64,000 bases of DNA, taken from the NCBI RefSeq assembly GCF_014652395.1, contig NZ_BMYS01000016.1, positions 1-64,000 of the forward strand, written 5' to 3'. This DNA is from Advenella faeciporci. Lineage in GTDB: Bacteria; Pseudomonadota; Gammaproteobacteria; Burkholderiales; Burkholderiaceae_B. Shown in pieces: positions 26,328 to 35,367 of this stretch; the first letter of the stretch is position 1; each line of letters opens with the position of its first letter. Under the pieces are notes generated by a model that was not told the origin of the DNA, did not search any database, and saw only the letters and a program-made list of their open reading frames with translations. The position numbers and the translations under genes are program-made.

Positions 26328-27584
26328 ATGTCAAAAAACGAACATAGCGGGTTTACCACTTCCATTCTTCACGCAGACCGCCGTAAAGCCGTAGAGCACG
26401 GTGCCATTCACAAGCCATTGCATACGTCAACCGAGTACGCTTTTGCCGACTCAAGGGAACTGGCCGCCGTCTTTCAGGGTAAATCGGGGTATACCTATGC
26501 CCGTCAGGGAACCCCGACAACGGCTGCTCTTGAAGATAAAATCACTTTGATGGAAGGGGGAGCAGGCACCGTTACGTTTGCCACAGGCATGGCGGCCCTG
26601 TCCTCCATCTTCATGACGCTGTTAAAACAGGGTGACCACCTGGTTTCCAGCCAGTTTGTTTTTGGTAATACCAATAGTTTGCTGGGCACTCTTGATCGAC
26701 TTGGCGTATCAGTGACTTTTGTTGATCCTGCCAATGCGCAACAGGTAAAAGACGCAATCCGCCCTGAAACAAAAATGATATTTACCGAAACCATTGCCAA
26801 TCCGGGTACGCAAATTGCCGATTTGTCAGCAATTGGTGATATTTGCGAACTGCACAATCTGGTTTATGTGATAGACAACACCTTAACGTCACCATGGTTG
26901 TTTCAGGGTAAAAGCGTCAAGGCTTCATTGGTCATGAATTCATTGTCCAAATATATCTGTGGTCATGGCAATGCGCTGGGCGGTGCGGTTACCAATACCG
27001 GTTTGTATGACTGGTCCGGCTATGACAATATTTATGATAACTACAAAACCGGCCCTGCAAACGCCTGGGGTTTAACCCAAATCAAGAAAAAAGGCTTGCG
27101 TGACATGGGGGCTACGCTCTCATCTGATGCCGCTCATCGAATTGCCGTGGGAGCTGAAACACTTGCTTTAAGAATGAAGCAATCCTGTTCAAATGCATTG
27201 GCTCTTGCCCGTTTTCTTGAGAAGCATCCCGGGATCGCCAGTGTGCGCTATCCCGGCTTAAGCCAGCATCCGCAGCATGAACGTGCGGCTACCCTGTTTA
27301 ACCACCGTTTTGGGGGGTTGCTGGGTGTAGAGCTGGTGGATGGCATTGATTGCTTTGAGTTTTTGAATAAGCTGAATGTGGTGGTGCTGGCGACGCATCT
27401 GGGTGATGCCAGGACCTTGGCTTTGCCAGTGGCACATACCATTTATTATGAAATGGGACCTGCCCGTAGGGCTGAAATGGGTATTGGTGATAATTTGCTG
27501 CGCGTCTCCGTAGGTATTGAAGATGAGGAAGACCTGATCAATGATTTCAGGCAGGCACTAGCACAATGCATGGATGCCGCGTAA
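26328..27584 (+). CDS. Cys/Met metabolism PLP enzyme (homoserine sulfhydrylase type)
   Basis: The 418-residue PLP-dependent enzyme belongs to the trans-sulfuration family. Landmarks are the YTYARQGTPTTAALEDKITLMEGG region, FATGMAALSSIF, VIDNTLTSPWLF and the PLP lysine in NSLSKYICGHG. Related proteins are annotated as cystathionine gamma-synthase, O-acetylhomoserine or O-succinylhomoserine sulfhydrylase. This variant has longer insertions (YDNIYDNYKTGPANAWGLTQ), so the exact donor and thiol are uncertain. A frame opening at 26259 overlaps rlmB, and the ATG at 26328 is preferred. Confidence 0.82.
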   Translation: MSKNEHSGFTTSILHADRRKAVEHGAIHKPLHTSTEYAFADSRELAAVFQGKSGYTYARQGTPTTAALEDKITLMEGGAGTVTFATGMAALSSIFMTLLKQGDHLVSSQFVFGNTNSLLGTLDRLGVSVTFVDPANAQQVKDAIRPETKMIFTETIANPGTQIADLSAIGDICELHNLVYVIDNTLTSPWLFQGKSVKASLVMNSLSKYICGHGNALGGAVTNTGLYDWSGYDNIYDNYKTGPANAWGLTQIKKKGLRDMGATLSSDAAHRIAVGAETLALRMKQSCSNALALARFLEKHPGIASVRYPGLSQHPQHERAATLFNHRFGGLLGVELVDGIDCFEFLNKLNVVVLATHLGDARTLALPVAHTIYYEMGPARRAEMGIGDNLLRVSVGIEDEEDLINDFRQALAQCMDAA

Positions 27585-27707
27585 CAACAGGTGGAGCGTG
27601 GTTTTAACCGACCTTGCACGGGTGTATAAAAAATCATACAAATTAATTGCTTTCCATTGATAATGGCCGCAAGACTAGTAAATATGCGGGTTTTGCTGTA
27701 TTTTTTC

Positions 27708-27736
27708 TTGACAGCCAATAAGATTAAAGGGAAGAT
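27708..27736 (+). promoter_or_regulatory. Candidate sigma-70 promoter of hupB
   Basis: A consensus TTGACA stands at 27708-27713. The best -10 match is GAAGAT at 27731-27736 with a 17-base spacer, which is weak. The HU start is about 50 bases downstream. The -35 match carries the call. Confidence 0.4.
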
Positions 27737-27785
27737 ACGCGTGATGATTTACATCAGAGTTAATTTAGAAAAGGGGTTTTCCTGA

Positions 27786-28058
27786 ATGAATAAGACAGAA
27801 TTAGTTGAATACATTGCATCTAAGGCCGATATTTCCAAAGCAGCTGCTGGCCGCTCTCTGGATGCAATGATCGCTGCAGTGAAAGCAACACTGAAAAAAG
27901 GCGAGACGGTAACCTTGGTTGGTTTTGGTACATTTGCCGTTTCTACGCGTGCAGCCCGCACTGGTCGTAACCCACGCACTGGCGAAGCCATCAAAATCAA
28001 AAAAGCCAAAGTACCTAAATTCCGTCCAGGTAAAGCACTGAAAGATGCGGTAAACTAA
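27786..28058 (+). CDS. hupB: DNA-binding protein HU
   Basis: The 90-residue protein is a canonical [31 protein letters not shown] dimer helices, the flexible DNA-grasping arm with [12 protein letters not shown] and the proline at its tip, and [14 protein letters not shown] at the end. It binds and bends DNA as a nucleoid protein. A ribosome site AAAAGG lies upstream. It is monocistronic with its own promoter region and terminator. Confidence 0.95.
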   Translation: MNKTELVEYIASKADISKAAAGRSLDAMIAAVKATLKKGETVTLVGFGTFAVSTRAARTGRNPRTGEAIKIKKAKVPKFRPGKALKDAVN

Positions 28059-28133
28059 ATTTGGTTTGTAATGCTTGGAAAACGGTTTTTAATTGAATAA
28101 TCAACCGGTGCTGTTCCAGGCCTTGCAAAAAGT

Positions 28134-28180
28134 AAAGCACCCACTGCTTGATTAATGTCTGACAGTGTGGTGCTTTTTTT
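28134..28180 (+). terminator. Terminator of hupB
   Basis: AAAGCACCCACTG pairs with CAGTGTGGTGCTTT (one bulge) around a 16-base loop and is followed by a run of seven T. The moaA open frame begins immediately after. Confidence 0.8.
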
Positions 28181-28210
28181 ATGTTAGACTGCTTGGAATT
28201 GAGTAATACA

Positions 28211-29200
28211 ATGGATAATTCCGGAATGCTGATTGACAGGTTTGGTCGAAAAATTGATTATTTACGCATATCACTGATAGATAAGTGTGATTTGCGGTGT
28301 TCCTACTGTATTCCGAAGGGATTCAAAGAGTTTGAGCGTCCTGCAAATTGGTTGTCTTTTGATGAAATAGTGCGTGTGGTTGCTGCTTTTGCCCGTATGG
28401 GAACCCGTCGTTTCAGGTTAACGGGTGGAGAGCCGCTGCTGCGCAAAGACCTGCCAGAGCTGGTTGCCCGTCTCTCGGCTTTGGAAGGGGTCCAGGACCT
28501 GTCCATGTCTACCAATGGCACACAATTGAAAAAATACGCACAACCCTTGCGTGATGCCGGTTTGCACCGTCTTAACGTCAGTCTGGATTCCTTGCGCCGT
28601 GAATGTGTCGAGGAAATTTCAGGCAGCGACAGTTTGTCAAAAGTAATGGCAGGACTGGATGCAGCCAGGCAGGCCGGTTTCACAAGAATTAAAATTAATA
28701 TGGTCCCGTTGGCTGGTATTAACATTTCTGATATTGAGGATATGATTCAATACTGTATCCAGAATCAGTTTGTACTGCGCCTTATTGAAGTCATGCCCAT
28801 GGGGGTAACCGGGCAGAAACAGGTGCCGGTTGATTTGCAGGATATTATTGAACAGGTTAAAGACAAGTTTGGCTTGCAAGAGTCCAACAAGGTATGGGGT
28901 GGGGGTCCGGCCCGTTACTGGGAAACACCCAACAGTGATTTTACGCTTGGTTTTATAACACCCAAATCCCAGCATTTCTGTGAAACCTGCAATCGGGTCC
29001 GGCTTGCCGTTGATGGGCATTTGTATTTGTGTTTAGGGCAAGAAGACAAGCTTAACCTGCTGCCTTATTTGCGTGATAACTGTACGGACGTCGAGCTTGA
29101 ACAAGCCATTCGCGAAGCGATAGAGCTGAAACCTGAACGACATGAATTCAATACTCAGCCAGAGAAAATCATCCGTATCATGTCGATGACGGGTGGTTAA
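28211..29200 (+). CDS. moaA: GTP 3',8-cyclase
   Basis: The 329-residue radical-SAM enzyme starts molybdenum cofactor synthesis by rearranging GTP. The N-terminal cluster motif is CDLRCSYC, the C-terminal second cluster is CETCNRVRLAVDGHLYLCLG, and the protein ends in the needed GG tail. The start at 28211 (MDNSGMLIDRFGRKIDYLRIS) is preferred over the ATG at 28181, which lies at the end of the hupB terminator. The first gene of the Mo island on this strand. Confidence 0.93.
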   Translation: MDNSGMLIDRFGRKIDYLRISLIDKCDLRCSYCIPKGFKEFERPANWLSFDEIVRVVAAFARMGTRRFRLTGGEPLLRKDLPELVARLSALEGVQDLSMSTNGTQLKKYAQPLRDAGLHRLNVSLDSLRRECVEEISGSDSLSKVMAGLDAARQAGFTRIKINMVPLAGINISDIEDMIQYCIQNQFVLRLIEVMPMGVTGQKQVPVDLQDIIEQVKDKFGLQESNKVWGGGPARYWETPNSDFTLGFITPKSQHFCETCNRVRLAVDGHLYLCLGQEDKLNLLPYLRDNCTDVELEQAIREAIELKPERHEFNTQPEKIIRIMSMTGG

Positions 29201-29215
29201 GTATTTTTTAAATAA

Positions 29216-29241
29216 AAAGCGGCCTGTGAGCCGCTTTGCTT
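29216..29241. terminator. Bidirectional terminator between moaA and mogA
   Basis: AAAGCGGC and GCCGCTTT form an 8-bp stem around CTGTGA with A-rich sequence before and TGCTTAT after. It separates the 3' ends of the converging moaA and mogA genes. Confidence 0.6.
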
Positions 29242-29256
29242 ATAGGGCAGACAAAC

Positions 29257-29820
29257 TTACTTCGGACGCACCGATTTGCATACCTCGGGGTTGGTTTCAA
29301 CCAGTGGCCCACCCACAGCATCAACACAAATAGGTACTGATGCAAAAATACCGTGGATGACTTGCTTGCCCTGTTCATCCTTAACGCCACCCAGGGTTTC
29401 GGCAATCGCATTAGGGCGGCCTGGCAGGTTCAGAATCAGGCTGTTGCCGCGGATGACACCCACTTGACGGGATAAAATGGCAGTAGGAATGAAGTGCAGG
29501 CTGATTTGTCGCATTTGCTCGCCAAACCCGGGGATGATACGATCGGCAACAGCAAGGGTGGCCTCAGGTGTCACGTCACGCAAATAAGGGCCGGTACCGC
29601 CGGTGGTTAAAATCAATGGGCATTTTTGAATGTCGGACAACTCAATTAGGGTTTGTTCAATCATGGGCTGTTCATCGGGAATTAAATGCGCTACAAATTC
29701 CAGCGGGTTTAATACTGCAGAGCTTAACCAGGATTTTAATGCAGGCAAGCCCTGATCTTGATAGGTTTTGTTGAAGGCCCGATCGCTGATAGAGACGATA
29801 CCAATGCGTAGTGTTTCCAT
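29257..29820 (-). CDS. mogA: Molybdopterin adenylyltransferase
   Basis: The 187-residue enzyme adenylates molybdopterin before metal insertion. It has IGIVSISDRA at the start, the PLILTTGGTGPYLRDVTPEAT motif, and NLPGRPNAIAETL. Length and motif placement match E. coli MogA better than MoaB. It converges on moaA and is divergent from moaC. Confidence 0.9.
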   Translation of the reverse strand: METLRIGIVSISDRAFNKTYQDQGLPALKSWLSSAVLNPLEFVAHLIPDEQPMIEQTLIELSDIQKCPLILTTGGTGPYLRDVTPEATLAVADRIIPGFGEQMRQISLHFIPTAILSRQVGVIRGNSLILNLPGRPNAIAETLGGVKDEQGKQVIHGIFASVPICVDAVGGPLVETNPEVCKSVRPK

Positions 29821-29900
29821 ACTGATTCCTTTGACTGCATTTGCTTTTGATGAATAGCGGAGATTGTTTATAAAGATAAAGATGTGCTTTTGCCAGGCAC

Positions 29901-29935
29901 TGGCCTAATTTATGCCAGAATACATGGCCTAAATT
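29901..29935. repeat. Direct repeats in the mogA/moaC gap
   Basis: TGGCCTAATTT (29901-29911) and TGGCCTAAATT (29925-29935) are near-identical and start 24 bases apart. They lie in the 196-base space between divergent molybdenum genes. They could be regulator half-sites on one DNA face, but they do not resemble a known ModE operator. Confidence 0.45.
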
Positions 29936-30016
29936 CTTACCATCAAAAGAATTGTATTCTATAACATTAAAATTATCTTATTCCCCCTGTTCTAGACAGT
30001 ATTAAGGATATAAAAC

Positions 30017-30508
30017 GTGACAGATCAACAATTAACGCATTTTGACAGTCAGGGCCAGGCCCATATGGTTGATATTTCAGAAAAAAAAGAAACAAGGCGG
30101 GTTGCCCGCGCCAGTGGGAAAATAAGCATGAACGAAGTGGCTTACCGTTTGCTGGTTTCCGGTGAAAGCAAAAAAGGGGATGTGCTGGGTATTGCACGCA
30201 TTGCCGCCATCCAGGGTTCCAAGCATACCAGTTTGCTGATTCCCTTGTGCCATCCTTTAAGTCTTACGCACGTGAGCATTGAGTTCAATCTGGCCGAACA
30301 GACGCGATCCGTGGAAGTGGTGGCAACGACTGAAACCACCGGTAAAACGGGCGTTGAAATGGAAGCCCTGACAGCGGTCTCAACCGGTTTGCTGACTATT
30401 TACGATATGTTAAAAGCGGTTGATAAGGGAATGCAAATAAGCCATATTCATTTGCTTGAGAAAAAGGGGGGCAAGTCAGGTGATTGGCGTGCCCGGCAAG
30501 AGGCTTGA
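30017..30508 (+). CDS. moaC: Cyclic pyranopterin monophosphate synthase
   Basis: The 163-residue enzyme converts the MoaA product to cyclic pyranopterin monophosphate. MoaC hallmarks are [18 protein letters not shown] at residues 17-34, [13 protein letters not shown], and the catalytic [26 protein letters not shown] region. The start codon is GTG with AAGGAT upstream. modA follows by 69 bases. Confidence 0.95.
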   Translation: MTDQQLTHFDSQGQAHMVDISEKKETRRVARASGKISMNEVAYRLLVSGESKKGDVLGIARIAAIQGSKHTSLLIPLCHPLSLTHVSIEFNLAEQTRSVEVVATTETTGKTGVEMEALTAVSTGLLTIYDMLKAVDKGMQISHIHLLEKKGGKSGDWRARQEA

Positions 30509-30577
30509 CGTGGCTGTGACCTTGTGTTTTTTATGACGTTTTTTTATCATCTTCAGGTATTTCAAAGAGGTAGGTTG

Positions 30578-31324
30578 ATGTTCAGACGAGTATGGCTGTT
30601 TTTGGCATGTGTGACAATGACGGGCAGTGTCTCGGCAGCAACCATAACGGTTTCCGCTGCGTCCAGCCTGAAAGACGTGTTTCAGGAAATTGGCCGGAAA
30701 TTTGAACAGGTGCATCAAGGTCACACCATTGATTTCAATTTTGGCGGTTCAGGCAGTCTGCTTCAGCAAATCCGTCATGGTGCTCCTGTCGATGTTTTGG
30801 CCACTGCCGACCTTGCCAATATGCAGGCTGCCAATGAGGGCGGGATTTTGCAAAATAACCGGCATACCCATTTCGTCAAAAACGAACTGGTGTTGATTGT
30901 GCCGGCAGACAGCGATTTAAAACTGGAAACCCTGAATGATTTGCAAAACGATGCCGTCAATCGTATTGCCATTGGCAACCCGTCCAGTGTGCCGGCCGGA
31001 CGCTATACGGCAGGGGCGCTTAAAAAGGCCGGTCTTGATGAAACACTGAAAGACAAAACAGTTTTTACGCAAAATGTCCGACAGGCCCTGGAGTACGTGG
31101 CCAGTGCGAACGTGGAGGCCGGTTTTGTTTATGGCACCGATGCCAAAATCCTGCCAGACAAGGTCAAGGTTGCGTTTAGTGTTGAGCTGGAACAACCGGT
31201 TGTATATCCGATTGCCGTGTTAAAAGACAGCCAAGAGCCAGATCTTGCCCGGCAATTTGTTGATTACGTATTATCGGAAGAAAGCCGGGCTATTTTTGAT
31301 CAATACGGTTTTGTGCGTCCATAA
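30578..31324 (+). CDS. modA: Molybdate ABC transporter, binding protein
   Basis: The 248-residue periplasmic protein binds molybdate. The signal peptide (about 1-21) is likely cut after VSA. The mature part starts TITVSAASSLKDVF, a ModA signature, followed by NFGGSGSLLQQIRHGAPVDVLATAD and GNPSSVPAGRYT. The start with AAAGAGG upstream is chosen over an ATG 18 codons earlier. Confidence 0.93.
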   Translation: MFRRVWLFLACVTMTGSVSAATITVSAASSLKDVFQEIGRKFEQVHQGHTIDFNFGGSGSLLQQIRHGAPVDVLATADLANMQAANEGGILQNNRHTHFVKNELVLIVPADSDLKLETLNDLQNDAVNRIAIGNPSSVPAGRYTAGALKKAGLDETLKDKTVFTQNVRQALEYVASANVEAGFVYGTDAKILPDKVKVAFSVELEQPVVYPIAVLKDSQEPDLARQFVDYVLSEESRAIFDQYGFVRP

Positions 31325-31342
31325 CAGCAAGGGAATCAGTTA

Positions 31343-32005
31343 ATGCAGTCGATCATGATACCTTTATTTTTGTCTGTCAAAGTGGCTGTCTGGGCTACGA
31401 TGATCAATCTTGTCCTGGGTATTGCTTTTGGCTGGTATCTGTCACGGAAGCGTAGTTTTTGCAGACAGGTGCTTGATGTGATGGCCACTTTGCCAATGGT
31501 ATTGCCACCAACGGTATTGGGATATTATTTGCTGGTTTTGTTTGGTAACAAAACCGGTTTAAGCAAGTGGCTTGAAGCCAACTTTGGGTTTGGTCTTGTT
31601 TTTTCCCTTAATGGTGCCATTATTGCCGCGGCAATCGTCACTTTTCCGCTTGTTTTCAAACCGGCACGGGCCGCTTTTGAGTCGGTTGATGAGCAATTGC
31701 AGCAGGTTGGCTGGGTATTGGGTGTTTCCAAAAGCGCTGTTTTTTTTCGGGTTTTTCTGCCTTTGGCCTGGCGAGGAATTCTTGCAGGTTTGTTACTGGG
31801 CTTTGTTCGCGCATTGGGCGAGTTTGGGGCGACCTTAATGGTGGCTGGCAGCATTCCCGGCAAAACCCAAACACTTTCAATTGCCATTTATGATGCGGTT
31901 CAGGCCGGACAGGATGCTGAAGTCAATCAATTGGTTTTGCTGATATCGGTTGTGTGTATTGCAGTTTTGTCGTTGGCTTATTATCTATCTCCAAAGCGTG
32001 CCTGA
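31343..32005 (+). CDS. modB: Molybdate ABC transporter, permease
   Basis: The 220-residue inner-membrane permease has about five helices. It contains LPMVLPPTVLGYYLL and the EAA-loop region with RALGEFGATLMVAGSIPGKTQTL, which docks on ModC. It follows modA by 18 bases and its stop is one base before the modC start. Confidence 0.94.
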   Translation: MQSIMIPLFLSVKVAVWATMINLVLGIAFGWYLSRKRSFCRQVLDVMATLPMVLPPTVLGYYLLVLFGNKTGLSKWLEANFGFGLVFSLNGAIIAAAIVTFPLVFKPARAAFESVDEQLQQVGWVLGVSKSAVFFRVFLPLAWRGILAGLLLGFVRALGEFGATLMVAGSIPGKTQTLSIAIYDAVQAGQDAEVNQLVLLISVVCIAVLSLAYYLSPKRA

Positions 32006-32006
32006 A

Positions 32007-32660
32007 ATGATTTTTGATATCGCTATCCGGAAAAAAATGCTTTCAGCTTCAAGAACATTCATGCTGGATATTCAAGTACGCAGTCACCGGGAACAGGTGA
32101 TTTTATTTGGCCCTTCCGGGGTTGGTAAATCCCTGACGGTAAAATGCATAGCGGGCTTATTGACACCTGACAGTGGTACCATAAAAATTAAAAACAGCGT
32201 GCTGTTTGATAAACAGAATAATATAAATATTGCACCGCAGGCGCGTAATGTCGGTTATATCCTGCAAAACTATGCTTTGTTTCCACATCTGAATATTGCA
32301 CAAAATGTGGGCTTCGGACTTAATCGTAAAGGCTGGCTCAACAGGATTACACCTGAAAATCATGAGAAAATCCACCACTGGCTGGAGCGGTTTCAGATTG
32401 CCGATCTGGCCCGTCAGTATCCAGACCAATTGTCCGGTGGCCAGCAGCAGCGGGTTGCCCTTGCCAGGGCGCTTATCATAGAGCCTGAATTGCTGCTTCT
32501 TGATGAGCCGTTTTCTGCGCTTGATAAAAAACTGCGCATGTATATGCGTGAAGAAGTACAAGAGCTGCAGGAAGAATTGAAAATTCCTCTTATGTTGATT
32601 ACGCATGACGAGGAAGATATACAAGCATTCTCGGCAGAGTTGATAGAATTCAAATCATGA
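32007..32660 (+). CDS. modC: Molybdate ABC transporter, short ATP-binding protein
   Basis: The 217-residue ATPase has Walker A GPSGVGKSL (note Leu in place of the usual Thr), signature LSGGQQQR and Walker B LLLDEPFSALD with the switch His in LITHDEED. Full-length ModC is about 350 residues and ends in a TOBE/Mop molybdate-sensing domain; this protein stops right after the ATPase domain. Feedback regulation by bound molybdate would therefore be absent or supplied otherwise. It is coupled to modB. Confidence 0.88.
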   Translation: MIFDIAIRKKMLSASRTFMLDIQVRSHREQVILFGPSGVGKSLTVKCIAGLLTPDSGTIKIKNSVLFDKQNNINIAPQARNVGYILQNYALFPHLNIAQNVGFGLNRKGWLNRITPENHEKIHHWLERFQIADLARQYPDQLSGGQQQRVALARALIIEPELLLLDEPFSALDKKLRMYMREEVQELQEELKIPLMLITHDEEDIQAFSAELIEFKS

Positions 32661-32714
32661 TCCTTTGAAGCAATCAATATTTGCCTTTGGTTTCCTTCTT
32701 TTAAATGTGAAAAA

Positions 32715-33521
32715 ATGACAGCAATACCCTTTAAAACCTTGCCTGTAAGATGTTTTAAACAAGGACAAATGTATGAAGCCGATGATTCTCTGAGCGATGA
32801 AGTGCCGGTGGCACTTGTTTATAATGGCATTTCACAGGTGGTTTTAATGGCAACCCCGCAGGATTTGCCCGAACTGGCTCTGGGATTCAGCCTTACTGAG
32901 GGGATTTTGTCATCGGTTTCCCAGCTTTATGATCTGGAAATAGAGCAAACATCGACAGGTATTCTGGTTAATATGGAAATTGCCTCGGAAGCCTTATTGC
33001 GATTGAAAGGGCGTCGACGTCACTTAAGTGGACGTACCGGCTGTGGTTTATGTGGCCTTGAGAGTCTGGAGGCTGTCAAACCGGTTATAACTCCTGTAAT
33101 CGCAAGGCCTTCCGTATCGGTCGCGCATATTGTGGCTGCACTGAAAGCTTTTTCCTCTTTGCAGCCTTTGCGTGCCAAAACGGGATCCGTGCATGGGGCG
33201 GCCAAGGTAAGTGCCGGAGGTCAGATAGAGGCCTTGTTTGAAGATGTGGGGCGTCATAATGCTCTGGATAAACTGTTTGGGTGCGGCGCCAGGGCTGGAT
33301 GGAATTGGTCCGAAGGTTTTGTGCTGGTTTCCAGCCGTGCCAGCTACGAAATGGTGGTCAAATCTGCTGTGATGGGGGTGGGGTGTCTGGTTGCTGTTTC
33401 AGCACCTACTGCGCTGGCGGTCCAATTGGCGCAAGAGGCCGGGATGACCTTAATAGGTTTTGCCAAACCGCAGCAGCAGGTGGTTTACTGTGGCCACGAG
33501 TCTCTTGTGTGGATGGAGTAA
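32715..33521 (+). CDS. fdhD: Formate dehydrogenase accessory sulfurtransferase
   Basis: The 268-residue protein transfers sulfur to the molybdenum cofactor of formate dehydrogenases. The CxxC sulfur-carrying loop is GRTGCGLCGLESLE, and the nucleotide/cofactor side has LFEDVGRHNALDKLFG and SSRASYEMVVKSA. It follows modC by 54 bases and converges on moeA. No fdh structural gene lies in the window. Confidence 0.94.
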   Translation: MTAIPFKTLPVRCFKQGQMYEADDSLSDEVPVALVYNGISQVVLMATPQDLPELALGFSLTEGILSSVSQLYDLEIEQTSTGILVNMEIASEALLRLKGRRRHLSGRTGCGLCGLESLEAVKPVITPVIARPSVSVAHIVAALKAFSSLQPLRAKTGSVHGAAKVSAGGQIEALFEDVGRHNALDKLFGCGARAGWNWSEGFVLVSSRASYEMVVKSAVMGVGCLVAVSAPTALAVQLAQEAGMTLIGFAKPQQQVVYCGHESLVWME

Positions 33522-33553
33522 GCTGTTTTTTTGCCTATTCCATCCTGGCGGGC

Positions 33554-34762
33554 TTAAAACGAGTGTGACAAGGGATAAACATCAAGCCATTGGCCGTGCT
33601 CGACATTGGAGTGTGCAGGGATCTCGATTAAGACATCCGCGTTGACACAACCGGAAAGCATATGCGAGCCCTGGCCTTTGACGGGCGCTGCCCAGACACC
33701 GCTGTCTGTCATGGTAAGCACGCCACGCAAGAAATCCCGGCGACCCTGCTTATTGTTTGGAATGGAAAAATCTGCCTGGGCTTTCCATTTTTTGGGTCGG
33801 GCCTTTTCAAGTGAAAGGCCGGCCAGGTATTTAATGGCAGGAAGTGTCATGAGCAGGGAAGTGGCGTAACTGGCTACCGGATTGCCGGGCAACAGGAATA
33901 CCTTGCAGCGGTCGTTGATATTGCCCCAGGCAAAGGGCTTGCCGGGTTTGATGGCCAGTTTCCAGTGTTCAAGCGTGCCCAGTTCGTCCAGTACCTGTTT
34001 GACATAGTCTTTGTCACCCACCGATGCACCGCCCGAGCAAACGATGATGTCTGAATGGCCGGCCGCCTGTTGCAGGGCCGTTTTGATACTGTCGTAGTTG
34101 TCAGGTAAAACACCACCATTAACCACATTCAGATAGGCATAATGCTTAAACCAGCCAAGCAGCATGGGGCGGTTCGAGTCATAAATCTTGCCGGGGGCCA
34201 GCGCTTCAGTCAGGGCCAGCAGTTCGTCACCGGTGGAGAACAGGGTCAGGGTAAGTGGCTTGAAGCAGTTGACACTGGCATAGCCCTGGCTGGCCAGCAA
34301 CCCGATGGCCGCTGGGGACATAATGGAATGGGATGCAATCAGTACATCCCCTTTTTTCAATTCTTCACCCTGGCGGCGGATATTGGCATCTGGTTTCAGT
34401 GCTTGCTGAACCGACAGGCAGCGGCCTGTGACGGTCGTGTTTTCCTGTGGCACTACGCTGTCCGTATTGGCCGGAATGCTCGCACCGGTAAAAATGCGTA
34501 TGGCCTGGCCGGGCTCAAGCTGTGTGGCGGTAATGTCATCGCCGGCGGCAACCACACCAATAATTTCCCATTCGGTCCGATCCAGGCCACATACCGCATA
34601 ACCGTCCATGGCGCTGTTGTCAAACATGGGAGCGTCATAATTCACCGTTAATGTTTCGGCCAGTACATGGCCTTCAGCCTCTTCAAGGGTGAGGGTTTCT
34701 GTTTGGGTAGTTGCCTGGGTGTTGGCAAGAAGCTCTTCAAGTGCTTCGTAATAATCACGCAT
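33554..34762 (-). CDS. moeA: Molybdopterin molybdotransferase
   Basis: The 402-residue enzyme inserts molybdate into adenylated molybdopterin. Its four-domain layout is visible: PMFDNSAMDGYAV near residue 45, GASIPANTDSVVPQENT, VTLFSTGDELL-type core SGGASVGDKDYVKQVLDELG and the LPGNPVASYATSLL loop, then a C-terminal beta domain. The ATG overlaps the mobA stop by one base (TAATG). Confidence 0.94.
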   Translation of the reverse strand: MRDYYEALEELLANTQATTQTETLTLEEAEGHVLAETLTVNYDAPMFDNSAMDGYAVCGLDRTEWEIIGVVAAGDDITATQLEPGQAIRIFTGASIPANTDSVVPQENTTVTGRCLSVQQALKPDANIRRQGEELKKGDVLIASHSIMSPAAIGLLASQGYASVNCFKPLTLTLFSTGDELLALTEALAPGKIYDSNRPMLLGWFKHYAYLNVVNGGVLPDNYDSIKTALQQAAGHSDIIVCSGGASVGDKDYVKQVLDELGTLEHWKLAIKPGKPFAWGNINDRCKVFLLPGNPVASYATSLLMTLPAIKYLAGLSLEKARPKKWKAQADFSIPNNKQGRRDFLRGVLTMTDSGVWAAPVKGQGSHMLSGCVNADVLIEIPAHSNVEHGQWLDVYPLSHSF

Positions 34763-35367
34763 TATGTTGAACCTTGTAATGAATCCCAGAGCTTGAGTGA
34801 TTCTGGATTATTGAAGTTGATAAAAAAATCTTCCTGCTCAAAATTGACCAATGTATGGGCGTTGTCCAAAACAAAGGAGCGCAGGCGTAATTTGTCCACG
34901 TGTTGATCAAGTCGTCGTTTCAGGTCGGGCAGTAGCGAGCGTCTGAATTGGATAATGCTGGGGTGCTGGTTGCTGCCACTGATTGCCATGGCAATATCGG
35001 TATTGGTTTGCAACAGGGCCGTATGCAGCTGTTCCACCAGGTGGTCAGGCAGGAAAGGCGTATCACAGGGAACGACCTGGATGAATGTAATGTTTTCAGG
35101 CAGCTGCATGCTGGCGCTGTAAATGCCGCCCAACGGACCCAATGCTGTGTACTGGGGCAGGTCCGGGATAACCGGATGCCCATAAGAGGCATATTTATCC
35201 AGGTTGCGGTTTGCGCTAATCACAATGCAATCCACGTTTTTCCGCAAAAGCGCCAGCGGATATTCAACCAGTGGTTTTTGTTTGAACAAAACCATGCCCT
35301 TGTCCTGGTGGTTCATTCTGCTGCCCAGTCCACCGGCAAGAATGAGTCCGGCTGTATTGGATATCAT
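34762..35367 (-). CDS. mobA: Molybdenum cofactor guanylyltransferase
   Basis: The 201-residue enzyme adds GMP to form the guanine dinucleotide cofactor used by DMSO-reductase-family enzymes, such as formate dehydrogenase. The P-loop-like GLILAGGLGSRM and the metal motif VVPCDTPFLP are present. The start at 35367 forms an ATGA overlap with the moaE stop, which supports it over upstream ATGs in the frame (35379, 35445). Confidence 0.9.
   Translation of the reverse strand: MISNTAGLILAGGLGSRMNHQDKGMVLFKQKPLVEYPLALLRKNVDCIVISANRNLDKYASYGHPVIPDLPQYTALGPLGGIYSASMQLPENITFIQVVPCDTPFLPDHLVEQLHTALLQTNTDIAMAISGSNQHPSIIQFRRSLLPDLKRRLDQHVDKLRLRSFVLDNAHTLVNFEQEDFFINFNNPESLKLWDSLQGST

Noticed and set aside
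28081-28210. Molybdenum cofactor riboswitch before moaA
   Set aside because: The space is taken by the hupB terminator and about 30 bases, too short for a Moco RNA.
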